DNA from: Gemmobacter caeni
Lineage (GTDB): Bacteria > Pseudomonadota > Alphaproteobacteria > Rhodobacterales > Rhodobacteraceae
Length of the DNA stretch: 64,000 nucleotides
Assembly: GCF_003054195.1 (NCBI RefSeq)
Contig: NZ_QBKP01000008.1
Location: 124,001 to 188,000 of the forward strand
Reading direction: 5' to 3'
Program-made: the position numbers and the translations under genes
In this document: piece after piece, positions 36,610 through 44,692 of the stretch
Layout: each line of letters begins with the position of its first letter
Position numbering within the stretch: position 1 is the stretch's first letter
The notes under the pieces: generated by a model
Told to the model about the DNA's origin: nothing
Databases searched by the model: none
Seen by the model: the letters and a program-made list of their open reading frames with translations, nothing else

Positions 36610-38313
36610 ATGAGCATTCAGGAAGAACTCAACGCATTGCTCGGCCCCGCCTCTCATCCTCCGGGCGAGGGCTATGCGGTCCACGCCCCGGCAACCGTGG
36701 CGGCGGTGGCCGGGGTGTCGGGCGGCGGTATTGCTCACGATGGTGCGAAAGCATTCAGTGAACTGGCGCTCTGGTCCCCGCCTCTGCGTTCGGTCAATGC
36801 TGACGTTCTGCCCGAGAAGGGCGTGCTCGATGCCAAGACCCGCGATCTGTTCCGCAACGATGCTTTTCTGTCCGGTGCAATGGTCACCCACAAGGACAGC
36901 ATCGTTGGTGCGCGATTCATGCTGAATGCTCGCCCCGCGACGAAGATCCTCTGGGGTAAAGAGGATGACACCTGGGAAGAAGAGTTTCAGGAGGAAATCG
37001 AAACCCGCTTCGATCTGTGGGCTGAATCCCCCCATGGCTGGCCCGACGTGGGTAAGCGCAACACGCTCACTGCAACCGTGCGCCTCGGCGTCGGTGTTGA
37101 TCTTGCCGGTGGCGAAGTTCTCGGTCTCGCGCGCTGGATGCCCAACGACGGCCGGCCCTATCGCACTGCATTTCAGATGATTGACCCGGATCGTCTTTCC
37201 GATCCGCTGACGCAGGCGTTCGTGTTTCCCAATCCGCGCCTGCGTCGCGGGATCGAGGTCGATGATTTCGGCGCACCCGTCGCGGCGTGGATCCGCAATT
37301 CGCATCCGTCTGATGGCCCGTTTCACGACTATTCGGACATGAAGCGGAACGACTGGACGCGGGTTCCGTGGAACCGCCCATGGGGGCGCCAGAACATTCT
37401 GCACATCTTCGAGCAGATGCGCCCCGAGCAGGCCCGTGGCATTTCCATCGCTTCTTCATCTCTCAACGAGATGAAGATGACCAAGCATTTCCGCAAAGCG
37501 CAGCTTCAGCGTGCGACCTTGGCGGCGTCCTATGCAATGGCACTGGAAGCTGAATTGCCTCAAGACACCACGCAGGCCCTTGGTGTCGGGTATGCCGCAG
37601 ACGGCAACGCCACGACCCAGTGGATGCTCGACTATCTCGCTGCGGTGCAAGAGTATTCCGGTGGTGCGAAAAACCTGCACGTCGACGGTGTGCAGATCCC
37701 GATGCTGCCGCCAGGTTCCAAGCTGTCGGTTCAGAACACCGGGGCGACGGGGCCGAACGACGCCGAGTATGAAATCAGCCTGCTGCGGTATTCGGCTGCC
37801 GCGCTCGGTCTGCCGCTGGAAGAGTTCATCCACGATTTCAGACAGACAAACTATTCCTCGGTTCGCGCGGCGTTGGGGCGGATGTGGGTCTCGATGCAAG
37901 TGCGCAAGCGCATGGTTGCGGAGCGCATTGCCAACTTCATTTACCGCCTGTGGCTGGAAGAGGCGATCAATCGCAACGAGATCGAGAGCCTGAAGCGTCG
38001 CAACGTTCCTTCTTTCTACGAAGGTCTGAACGCCGAAGCCTATTCGGCTTGCGAATGGATCGGGTCCGGTCGGGGCACGATTGACCCGCTCAAGGAAACG
38101 CAGGCCGACATCCTGGCACTCAAAGCCGGAATTGAGACGAAGGAAGCGATCATCGCTCGCAGAAGCGGTGCCGATTACCGCCGTGTCGCGCGCCAGATCG
38201 CGCGTGAACGCAAGCTGGATGCCTACTTCGAAAATCCGAGCGTCTACGACGCCGACAGCAAGAACGTGCAAAACTCGCTGACGGCGAGTCCGCGTGATGG
38301 GGCCGCCGCATGA
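36610..38313 (+). CDS. Portal protein (lambda gpB family)
   Basis: A 567-residue portal with lambda-type features such as GNATTQWMLDYL in the middle and ALGLPLEEFIHDFRQTNYSS followed by RAALGRMW. It forms the twelve-subunit vertex through which DNA enters and leaves the head. It starts 3 bp after the W-like gene and overlaps the protease gene by four bases (ATGA). The C-terminal segment (RQIARERKLDAYFENPSV) matches the family tail. Confidence 0.92.
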   Translation: MSIQEELNALLGPASHPPGEGYAVHAPATVAAVAGVSGGGIAHDGAKAFSELALWSPPLRSVNADVLPEKGVLDAKTRDLFRNDAFLSGAMVTHKDSIVGARFMLNARPATKILWGKEDDTWEEEFQEEIETRFDLWAESPHGWPDVGKRNTLTATVRLGVGVDLAGGEVLGLARWMPNDGRPYRTAFQMIDPDRLSDPLTQAFVFPNPRLRRGIEVDDFGAPVAAWIRNSHPSDGPFHDYSDMKRNDWTRVPWNRPWGRQNILHIFEQMRPEQARGISIASSSLNEMKMTKHFRKAQLQRATLAASYAMALEAELPQDTTQALGVGYAADGNATTQWMLDYLAAVQEYSGGAKNLHVDGVQIPMLPPGSKLSVQNTGATGPNDAEYEISLLRYSAAALGLPLEEFIHDFRQTNYSSVRAALGRMWVSMQVRKRMVAERIANFIYRLWLEEAINRNEIESLKRRNVPSFYEGLNAEAYSACEWIGSGRGTIDPLKETQADILALKAGIETKEAIIARRSGADYRRVARQIARERKLDAYFENPSVYDADSKNVQNSLTASPRDGAAA

Positions 38314-39638
38314 AGAACACGTCCATCCTTTCCCGCTTCCAGAACGAAGTTGCGATGTTGAACGCAACGCAACAGCCGTGGTTCGAGCATTGCGTTCATG
38401 CCGCGGCAGAATTTCTCGTGAAGATGGAGGAAGATCAGGGGTCCACGCAGGTTGCGGCCTCCGGTTTCTGGTATTCTGAGGATGACTGGCGGTCGGCATA
38501 CCGTCCCTACGATGTGCAGGATGGCATTCTGCGTATCCCGGTGCGCGGCGTCATGCTCAACGGATATCCGTGGGCGACGCAGTGGGCGACCGGCTACGAG
38601 TACATCCTTGAAGCGATGAAACGCGGCATGGCTGATCCCGATGTGAAGGGGATCGCCCTCATCATCGACAGCCCCGGTGGCATGGTCAGCGGGAACTTCG
38701 ATCTCGTTGACGACATCTTCGGGATGCGGGGAACCAAGCCCATCCGCGCCTATGCATCGGATTCGGCGTATTCAGCCGCTTACTCCATTGCCTCGGCTGC
38801 CGACACCATCACCGTGAGCCGTTCCGGTGGTGTGGGCTCCGTTGGTGTCGTGACCATGCACGTCGATATGTCGGCTGCGATGGAGAAGTACGGCTACAAG
38901 ATTACCTTCATCTATCGCGGGAAGCACAAGACCGACGGCAACCCGTATGAGGCGCTGCCCGACGATGTGCGGGATCGCATTCAGGCGCGCATCGACAGCA
39001 CCTATTCGGAGTTTGTGGGCATTGTCGCCCGCAACAGGGGTATGGACGAGGAGGCAGTCCGCAAGACGGAAGCCTTGACCTACTCGGCCCAGGAAGCACT
39101 CGACATCGGTTTTGCGGACAAGATCGGCCGCACCGACAGCGAGATCACGGCCTTTGCGGCCACCTTCAATCAAAGAAAGGACGAAGCGATGGCCGATAAT
39201 AACGAGGCCCAAACCATCACCACCGAGGATGTGAACAAGGCGCGCGCCGAAGGTGCAACCGCCGAACGCACCCGGATTTCGGCAATCCTTGGCTCCGACG
39301 AAGCCAAGAAGCGTCCGACGATTGCGATGAAATTCGCGCTGAACGAGAAGTTCGCCTCGCTCGACGCCGCCGCGGTCAACGAGATGCTGGGCAGCCTGCC
39401 GGAAGAAAAGCAGGAACAGCCCGCGCAAGAGAAACCGCAAGCCGCCACGACCACGGCCGGGGCCGGCGTGCAGGGCGCCATTTTCGACGCTGCGATGGCG
39501 GCGACCCAGCCCGGTCACGTTTCGACCGACGGCAAGGCCACCGAGGGCGGCACCAAGACCGAAGCCGATCAGGCTGCCGAAGACCGTGCGCTGCGTCAGG
39601 CTGCCGGCCTGGCGGGCTTCAACGACAACACCAAGTAA
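38310..39638 (+). CDS. Head maturation protease, S49 family (lambda gpC-like)
   Basis: A 442-residue protein. The N-terminal 290 residues are an S49/SppA-type serine protease (LIIDSPGGMVSGNFDLVDDI, then SDSAYSAAYSIASAAD with S155 as probable nucleophile, and GGVGSVGVVTMHVD). The C-terminal 150 residues are low-complexity and charged, as in the scaffold part of lambda C. It processes proteins inside the prohead. An internal start at 39189 likely yields a separate scaffold protein. Confidence 0.9.
   Translation: MKNTSILSRFQNEVAMLNATQQPWFEHCVHAAAEFLVKMEEDQGSTQVAASGFWYSEDDWRSAYRPYDVQDGILRIPVRGVMLNGYPWATQWATGYEYILEAMKRGMADPDVKGIALIIDSPGGMVSGNFDLVDDIFGMRGTKPIRAYASDSAYSAAYSIASAADTITVSRSGGVGSVGVVTMHVDMSAAMEKYGYKITFIYRGKHKTDGNPYEALPDDVRDRIQARIDSTYSEFVGIVARNRGMDEEAVRKTEALTYSAQEALDIGFADKIGRTDSEITAFAATFNQRKDEAMADNNEAQTITTEDVNKARAEGATAERTRISAILGSDEAKKRPTIAMKFALNEKFASLDAAAVNEMLGSLPEEKQEQPAQEKPQAATTTAGAGVQGAIFDAAMAATQPGHVSTDGKATEGGTKTEADQAAEDRALRQAAGLAGFNDNTK
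39189..39638 (+). CDS. Internal in-frame scaffolding protein (lambda Nu3-like)
   Basis: An in-frame ATG at 39189 has its own AAAGGA seven bases upstream and would produce the last 149 residues of the protease gene. Lambda makes its scaffold Nu3 in exactly this way, as a nested product sharing the end of gene C. The segment begins MADNNEAQ, is rich in Glu, Gln and Ala, and lies directly after the protease domain. The nested start is inference from the ribosome site and lambda precedent. Confidence 0.6.
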   Translation: MADNNEAQTITTEDVNKARAEGATAERTRISAILGSDEAKKRPTIAMKFALNEKFASLDAAAVNEMLGSLPEEKQEQPAQEKPQAATTTAGAGVQGAIFDAAMAATQPGHVSTDGKATEGGTKTEADQAAEDRALRQAAGLAGFNDNTK

Positions 39639-39650
39639 CAGGAGGCTTTC

Positions 39651-40067
39651 ATGGCCAACGTCACCCCTCCCTATGCCGACCCTGGCCGGGCCTCGTTCGA
39701 GGAACTGGACACCTACCTGCAGAATTTTCTGCTGGCTGGTTCCCATCCCGAACTGAAGCCCGCGTTCTCCGCTCCGATTCCGAACAGCGTCAATTACGCG
39801 CAGTTCACGGTGGTCGGCAAGAACAGCTCGGGTCAACTGATCCCGGCCACCTGGGACGCAACCACCCCGGTCAAGGCGATCGGCGTTCTGGTTCATGCCG
39901 TCGCGCTTGGCGCCTCGGGGAGCGCCAACGGTTCGTTCTGGTATTCGGGCTGCTTCAACATGGACTCGCTCGTCTGGGATGCGTCGTTCGACACTGAGGC
40001 GAAGAAACTGGCGGCCTTCGAAGGTTCGCCCACCCCCACCACCATCATCGTCGCCAAGCGCGGCTAA
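39651..40067 (+). CDS. Head decoration protein (lambda gpD family)
   Basis: A 138-residue protein of the gpD/HDPD family, whose trimers bind the expanded capsid. The family features are an N-terminal arm, FTVVGKNSSGQLIPATWD, and VKAIGVLVHAVALGASG. It follows AGGAGG with the usual spacing and lies between protease and major capsid genes, as in lambda. Confidence 0.88.
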   Translation: MANVTPPYADPGRASFEELDTYLQNFLLAGSHPELKPAFSAPIPNSVNYAQFTVVGKNSSGQLIPATWDATTPVKAIGVLVHAVALGASGSANGSFWYSGCFNMDSLVWDASFDTEAKKLAAFEGSPTPTTIIVAKRG

Positions 40068-40079
40068 ACGGAGGCGACT

Positions 40080-41180
40080 ATGCCCGCTGATTCCCAAAAC
40101 TACGAACTCTGGGACACCAATCGGTTCCTCGGCGTCTGGCGCGACGTGAAGCCGGATCCGCTGTACTGGACCGACTGGTTCCAGAACGAACTTCTGTCGG
40201 AAGACGAATACATCGACTTCGAGAAGATGCCTCTGGAAGGCCGGAAACTGATGCCGTTCGCCATGCCGCTGACCCGCGGCGGCGCCATCTACGAAGATTC
40301 CGGCAAGGCATTCCGGTTCAAACCGGCCTATGTGAAAGCGGAAGACCAGATTGATCCGCTGATGCCGCTGACCCGTCGCGTCGGGATCGACTCGAACGCG
40401 TCGCAGATGATGCCGAAACTGTCGCCGCCGCAGCGCCTCGACCTGATCCGCATGGCGATCACAGGTTCGCATTTTCGTGCTCACCAACGCCGTCTGAATC
40501 AGATGGCCTGCGTTGTGCTGCGCGACGGCATGATCACGCTGAAGGGTCCGAACTACCCGGAAACGGTGGTCAACTTCGGTCGGGCTGCCAACCATACCAT
40601 CACCCTCGGCGCCGGTTCGCGCTTCGGTGACTCCGGGGTCTCGATCCTGGACTTCTTCCAGTTGGTTATCGACCGGATGGCGACGGCAGAGTTCGGTGGT
40701 TTCCCGACGCGGGTTACCATGGGCGGCGGTGTCTGGAAGGTGATGCGCAAGGACGCGGAACTGAAAGATTTCCTCGACCTGAACCTGAAGCAGAACGATC
40801 GCGTGACGCTGGAGCGTGGTCTGACCAATGGTGAACCCGTCTACAAGGTTGGCGAGTTCATGGTCGGCGGCGCCAGCGGGCGCACCATCGAACTGTGGGT
40901 GGACGATTCCACCTATATCGACCCGAACACCAAGCTGGCGACCCGTTACATCGGCAACCACCAGATGCTGTTCAAGTCGACGCCGGATGCGGTCATGGGC
41001 TATCAGGCTTTCGGCCGCATCATCTCGCGCCGGGCGAACTGGGCTCCGATGCGTCTGTTCCCGCTGAACTGGCTGTCCAACCCCCCGGAAGAGACCGAGT
41101 ACATCACGCACCAGAGTGCGCCGCTGATGGCTCCGCTGAATCCGAACGCGACGCTGCTCGCCAACGTGATCGCACCGTGA
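40080..41180 (+). CDS. Major capsid protein (lambda gpE family)
   Basis: A 366-residue capsid protein of the lambda gpE family. Recognisable parts are FEKMPLEGRKLMPFAMPLTR near residue 50, YVKAEDQIDPLMPLTRRVG, and the strongly conserved RRANWAPMRLFPLNWLS near the end. It forms the icosahedral shell. A hairpin follows its stop, which may lower expression of downstream genes relative to the shell protein. Confidence 0.93.
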   Translation: MPADSQNYELWDTNRFLGVWRDVKPDPLYWTDWFQNELLSEDEYIDFEKMPLEGRKLMPFAMPLTRGGAIYEDSGKAFRFKPAYVKAEDQIDPLMPLTRRVGIDSNASQMMPKLSPPQRLDLIRMAITGSHFRAHQRRLNQMACVVLRDGMITLKGPNYPETVVNFGRAANHTITLGAGSRFGDSGVSILDFFQLVIDRMATAEFGGFPTRVTMGGGVWKVMRKDAELKDFLDLNLKQNDRVTLERGLTNGEPVYKVGEFMVGGASGRTIELWVDDSTYIDPNTKLATRYIGNHQMLFKSTPDAVMGYQAFGRIISRRANWAPMRLFPLNWLSNPPEETEYITHQSAPLMAPLNPNATLLANVIAP

Positions 41181-41189
41181 TCGTGAACC

Positions 41190-41211
41190 GGGCGGCCTGA
41201 ACTGGCCGCCC
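41190..41211 (+). terminator. GC-rich hairpin after the major capsid gene
   Basis: GGGCGGCC and GGCCGCCC form a perfect 8-bp stem with a 6-base loop, 10 bp after the capsid stop codon. There is no T-tract, so it is more likely an attenuator or mRNA-end stabiliser than a complete terminator. Confidence 0.45.
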
Positions 41212-41237
41212 ACTCCCAACATCAAGAGGAAACCGCC

Positions 41238-41588
41238 ATGAAGCTCGGTTACACCATTCACGAAGTCCAGAAGGGCAAGGACACGATCATCGCTCCCGGC
41301 CGTGTGCATCCGTTCGATGATCAGGAGCATGACGATCTGGCTCGCCTCGGCGCCATTCGTGAGCCTTCGCGCGACGAGATTGCGCTGTACGAAGCACTGC
41401 TGCCGGCCGTCGAAGAAGAAGATCCGAAGAAGTCGCCGGAACGGGAACAGCTTGAAGCCAAGGCCACTGAGCTTGGCGTCAAGTTCCAGGCGAATACCGG
41501 CGACGCTGCTCTGTTGAAGCGCATCGAAGAAGCCGAAGCCAAGAAGGCTGCGACGACCGGCACCAATCCCGGCGACGATACGCTCTGA
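41238..41588 (+). CDS. Small acidic protein at the lambda FI position
   Basis: A 116-residue acidic protein with an N-terminal fold around GYTIHEVQKGKDTIIAPGRV. A C-terminal helix pair (REQLEAKATELGVKFQ, then ALLKRIEEAEAKK) resembles HeH/Rho-N-type small DNA- or protein-binding motifs. Lambda FI, which helps DNA packaging, sits at this place and is also poorly conserved. The name rests mainly on synteny. Confidence 0.5.
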   Translation: MKLGYTIHEVQKGKDTIIAPGRVHPFDDQEHDDLARLGAIREPSRDEIALYEALLPAVEEEDPKKSPEREQLEAKATELGVKFQANTGDAALLKRIEEAEAKKAATTGTNPGDDTL

Positions 41589-41998
41589 TGGCAAGCTGGC
41601 GCGAACATAAGGCCAAGATGAAGCGGGATGCGCACACTGCGTTCCGCATTCCTGCGGTCTATCTTGTTCGCGCCGATGCCACCCCGGTTCCCTGCATGGT
41701 CAGGGTTCATTCCAAGGTAGCCCCGAACCAGAATGAGTTCACCTGGCCGGCCGCGCCGGGCTATCTTGAAATCGACCCTTACATCATCTTCGACGCTTCG
41801 GAAGTTCCGTCTCCGTCGCTGAAATCGCTCGTAGTTCTCAGCGCGACCGAGATCTATCGTATCGGTCCCAGCGAACCGCAGCGCGAAGGTTTTGTCAGAT
41901 CAGATGCCAACAAGGTTGAGGTATCCGACTGCGCTTCGATCATTGCCGCGATCCCGAATGCCGACTCTGATCCGGCGTTCCTCGGAGTGCTGTTCTGA
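41588..41998 (+). CDS. Head-tail attachment protein (lambda FII position)
   Basis: A 136-residue protein with beta-rich composition and segments such as VPCMVRVHSKVAPNQNEF and SLKSLVVLSATEIYRIGPSE. It is similar in layout to the FII/Phage_attach group, which form the ring joining head and tail. It overlaps both neighbours by one base (TGATG), typical of a translationally coupled morphogenesis operon. Confidence 0.6.
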   Translation: MASWREHKAKMKRDAHTAFRIPAVYLVRADATPVPCMVRVHSKVAPNQNEFTWPAAPGYLEIDPYIIFDASEVPSPSLKSLVVLSATEIYRIGPSEPQREGFVRSDANKVEVSDCASIIAAIPNADSDPAFLGVLF

Positions 41999-42624
41999 TG
42001 GAGTTTGCTGTCGTTCTCGAAGCCTTTCCGACCACCGGCTACATTGCCGATCTTTCGCCGGATCAGGTTGCCACGGCAGCGCGCATGGCGCTGAACAAGA
42101 TTGCAGATCGCACCCGGACGCGGGCAGATCGTGCCCTGCGTGAGCAAATCGCTTTTCCGGCAGCATTTCTCGGCCCCAGCGGAAAACGTCTGTGGGTGCA
42201 GACGAAGGCGTCGAACCAGTCGTTACAGGCGGTCATCCGTGGCCGAGGGCAAACCACTTCGCTTGCGAGGTTCGCCGGCAACACCAAACCCACCAGTGGG
42301 AAGCAGCGTCCGAAAGGTGGCGGGGTTCAGGTTCAGGTGAAAGCCGGTGGCGCGAAAAAGTTCATCGAGCGGGCCTTCATCATGCAGTTGCGCGGAGACA
42401 ACCGCGGGCTTGCGGTGAGGACGAAAGACGGGATGCGTCCTCGCGGGGCTTATGTGCCCAAAGAGATCGGCAAGAACCTGTGGTTGCTCTACGGACCGTC
42501 TGTTGACCAGGCTTTGATCAATTCCCGGCACGAAGGCATCTACGAAGACCTTGGCCCCGAGGTGCTGGACGCGCTTGACGCAGAGTTTCGCCGCCTGATT
42601 GATCTGAGGATTTCTGATGCCTGA
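41998..42624 (+). CDS. Minor tail protein Z-like
   Basis: A 208-residue basic protein resembling the lambda Z family: helical N-terminus (AARMALNKIADRTRTRADRA), a basic middle, and a C-terminal helix (ALDAEFRRLIDLRI). Z family proteins help finish the head-proximal end of the tail and position DNA. It lies between FII-like and U-like genes, and its end overlaps the next gene by 8 bp. Confidence 0.75.
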   Translation: MEFAVVLEAFPTTGYIADLSPDQVATAARMALNKIADRTRTRADRALREQIAFPAAFLGPSGKRLWVQTKASNQSLQAVIRGRGQTTSLARFAGNTKPTSGKQRPKGGGVQVQVKAGGAKKFIERAFIMQLRGDNRGLAVRTKDGMRPRGAYVPKEIGKNLWLLYGPSVDQALINSRHEGIYEDLGPEVLDALDAEFRRLIDLRISDA

Positions 42625-43141
42625 TCCGTTTCGCCTCCGTGTTATGAAAGCCGTGAGCGCGGCGATCAAGGGGATCACCCCTGCAAATGGTTTCACTCAC
42701 GACCTTTCTGATTACGTCGACGCGGACGGCATCACGAGGGAGCGGGTATTCCGTGGGCGTGATCTTTTCGGCCCCTCTGACGGGCTGCCGATGATCTCGA
42801 TTCTGGAAGATTTCCGCGCGCAGCCGATCAAGGCTCAAAGCCCGGAAGGTGGAAACCAGCGGAACTCTTTCCCGATCCTGATTCAGGGATTCGTGAAGGA
42901 CGACGTGGATCATCCTCTGGACCCGGCATACATGCTTGAGGCGGAAGTGCGTCAGGTTATGGCTGCGGCCAATGTGCGGTACAACATCCTCGGGACGGGC
43001 GACCGCGCCCCCTGTGTATCTGACATGGTGATCGGGGCTCCGATCTGTCGGCCGGCAGACAACGAATATTCCACCGTCGCCTACTTCTTTCTTTCGGTGA
43101 CACTCACCCTCTCGGAAGATCTGACGAGACCCTTTGCGTGA
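42617..43141 (+). CDS. Tail terminator protein (lambda U position)
   Basis: A 174-residue protein placed where lambda encodes U, the ring that ends tail-tube growth. Segments such as RGRDLFGPSDGLPMISILED and NSFPILIQGFVKDDVDHPLD, followed by YMLEAEVRQVM, fit the terminator fold. Function is inferred from order and length. A gap with operator S3 follows. Confidence 0.65.
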   Translation: MPDPFRLRVMKAVSAAIKGITPANGFTHDLSDYVDADGITRERVFRGRDLFGPSDGLPMISILEDFRAQPIKAQSPEGGNQRNSFPILIQGFVKDDVDHPLDPAYMLEAEVRQVMAAANVRYNILGTGDRAPCVSDMVIGAPICRPADNEYSTVAYFFLSVTLTLSEDLTRPFA

Positions 43142-43149
43142 TGTGAAAA

Positions 43150-43164
43150 TCACGTTATAAGTGC
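43150..43164 (+). promoter_or_regulatory. Phage palindromic operator S3 upstream of the tail tube gene
   Basis: TCACGTTATAAGTGC matches the palindrome consensus with one mismatch at the last base. A TATAAG inside it lies 16 bp after TTGCGT and could be a -10 box. It sits in the 46-bp gap before the tail tube gene. Confidence 0.5.
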
Positions 43165-43187
43165 AACAAACTCAAGGAGTGACGATA

Positions 43188-43973
43188 ATGGGCGTCGAGA
43201 ACTACAAAATCGGTCGAGGGGAGTTCATGTTCTCCCTGTTCGTTGACCCGCTGACCCGCGTCGAACGCGGTTTCCTTCCGTTCGGCAACTGCCCCGGTGG
43301 CACGTTCAATCGCACTGTCGAGCGCATCGAACACATGAGTTCGATGACCGGCGTCAAGACGAAGGACTTCTCGCAGATCGTGTCTTCGACCATGGCCGGG
43401 TCTGTCACCACGGACGAAGTTTCCGCGAACTCGATGGCGATGTTCCTCGGCGGCACCGCTGCCGACGTGTCCTTCACGTCCGGTACCGGGGTCACTTCGG
43501 TGTTCAACGCCTACAAGGGGGCGACCTATCAGCTCGGCGTCACCGCATCCCGCCCGAATGGTCTGCAACAGATCAAATCGACGCCGGCTGTCACGGTGAC
43601 GGGCGGCGCCGGGGGTAGCACCAGCTACACCGCAGGCACCGATTACACCATCGACTACGAGCGCGGCACGATCACGTTCCTGCTGGGTGGCACCATCACG
43701 GACGGCGGTCAGGTGACCGTCACCTACAGCCACGACGCCTACAGCCGGTTCCAGATCAATTCCGGTGCCATCGAAATCGAAGGCGCGCTGCGCTTCTACG
43801 ACCGGGCCGAGTTCGGTCAGCGGATGGACTGGTATCTGCCCTGGGTGAAGCTGACGCCGAACGGCGACGTGAACCTGATCGGTGACGAACTCACCTCGAT
43901 CTCGTGGAACGTCGAGGTGCTGAAGAAGGGCGCAATGGCCGAGGCGTATATCGCCGGCAAGCCGATCGTCTGA
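43188..43973 (+). CDS. Major tail tube protein (lambda V position)
   Basis: A 261-residue protein starting MGVENYKIGRGE after AAGGAG. It contains an N-terminal tube-like domain and an immunoglobulin-like stretch (SYTAGTDYTIDYERGTITFL, then GGQVTVTYSH), a common decoration on tail tubes. The end, LTSISWNVEVLKKGAMAEAY, is typical of tail tube proteins. It polymerises around the tape measure. Confidence 0.8.
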   Translation: MGVENYKIGRGEFMFSLFVDPLTRVERGFLPFGNCPGGTFNRTVERIEHMSSMTGVKTKDFSQIVSSTMAGSVTTDEVSANSMAMFLGGTAADVSFTSGTGVTSVFNAYKGATYQLGVTASRPNGLQQIKSTPAVTVTGGAGGSTSYTAGTDYTIDYERGTITFLLGGTITDGGQVTVTYSHDAYSRFQINSGAIEIEGALRFYDRAEFGQRMDWYLPWVKLTPNGDVNLIGDELTSISWNVEVLKKGAMAEAYIAGKPIV

Positions 43974-43988
43974 CGGGGGTGATGGAGG

Positions 43989-44426
43989 ATGACCACCGTT
44001 TTCGGAAACTACAGTCGGCCACGGCAGATCGTGAATATCGCCAGCGGTGACGGGGAGATGATCCCCGTCGCTTGCTACGGGCTCGGTCTGGATCACCTCG
44101 TTCTGCTGGTCCGCGAATATGCCGAAGTGCTGACGCCGATCTATGAGCAAACTGCATCCGGTCAACTGACTGCGGATCAGGCTATCGCTCTCGTCACATC
44201 TCTGATCGAGGAAGTTCCGGCGCTCGTCAGCATGACGATTGCTTTGGGTACCGATGCTCCCGCCGACGAGATGGACAAGATCACCGCACTGACGGTGGGC
44301 GCGAAGGTTGAGCTGGTTCACGCGATCGTCAAGGTCACGATGACCAGCGAAGGTGGGCCGGAAAAGATCGTGGAGATCGTCACGTCGGCGTATCGGGAAC
44401 TCAGCAAGAAGTTCCGCCCGACCTGA
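43989..44426 (+). CDS. Tail assembly chaperone, G-like
   Basis: A 145-residue helical protein at the lambda G position between tail tube and tape measure. Such chaperones bind the tape measure during tube assembly. It ends at 44426, and the following frame is the -1 frame, which stays open across the end of this gene. A programmed frameshift as in lambda G/GT is therefore possible, but I see no canonical slippery heptamer. Confidence 0.7.
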   Translation: MTTVFGNYSRPRQIVNIASGDGEMIPVACYGLGLDHLVLLVREYAEVLTPIYEQTASGQLTADQAIALVTSLIEEVPALVSMTIALGTDAPADEMDKITALTVGAKVELVHAIVKVTMTSEGGPEKIVEIVTSAYRELSKKFRPT

Positions 44427-44434
44427 AGGAATGG

Positions 44435-44692
44435 ATGTGGGGGCTCAGGAAACAGGCGAGCCTTCTCATCGAAGCCGGGCATCTGAACGCAGGGTCATAC
44501 ACCGTCGGCATGATCCTGGATGAGGCCAGAATTGTTCAGGAACGGCTGAACGCCAGAACCGCTCTGAACGCAGACCTCATGCACCTGGCGATCTCCGCTA
44601 CTCCGACAGAATACAACAAGGCGGGCGTTGCTCTGGCGAAAAGTGCCGCAAAAGCGCTCAAGGATACGCTGAAGAAACTGCGAGGTGGCTGA
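44435..44692 (+). CDS. Tail assembly chaperone, T-like extension
   Basis: An 85-residue protein (MWGLRKQASLLIEAGHLNAG). It lies in the -1 frame relative to the G-like gene. The frame is open upstream and gives sensible protein (QEVPPDLKEW), so it may be made mainly as a G-T fusion by frameshifting. The ATG at 44435 has a purine-rich GAAGGA only four bases upstream. Its stop overlaps the tape-measure start (TGATG). Confidence 0.65.
   Translation: MWGLRKQASLLIEAGHLNAGSYTVGMILDEARIVQERLNARTALNADLMHLAISATPTEYNKAGVALAKSAAKALKDTLKKLRGG

Noticed and set aside
38772-41594. A 940-codon open frame on the minus strand
   Set aside because: It is antisense to the protease, decoration and capsid genes, which have clear families, ribosome sites and coupling. 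Long antisense frames are expected in GC-rich DNA with strong codon bias.
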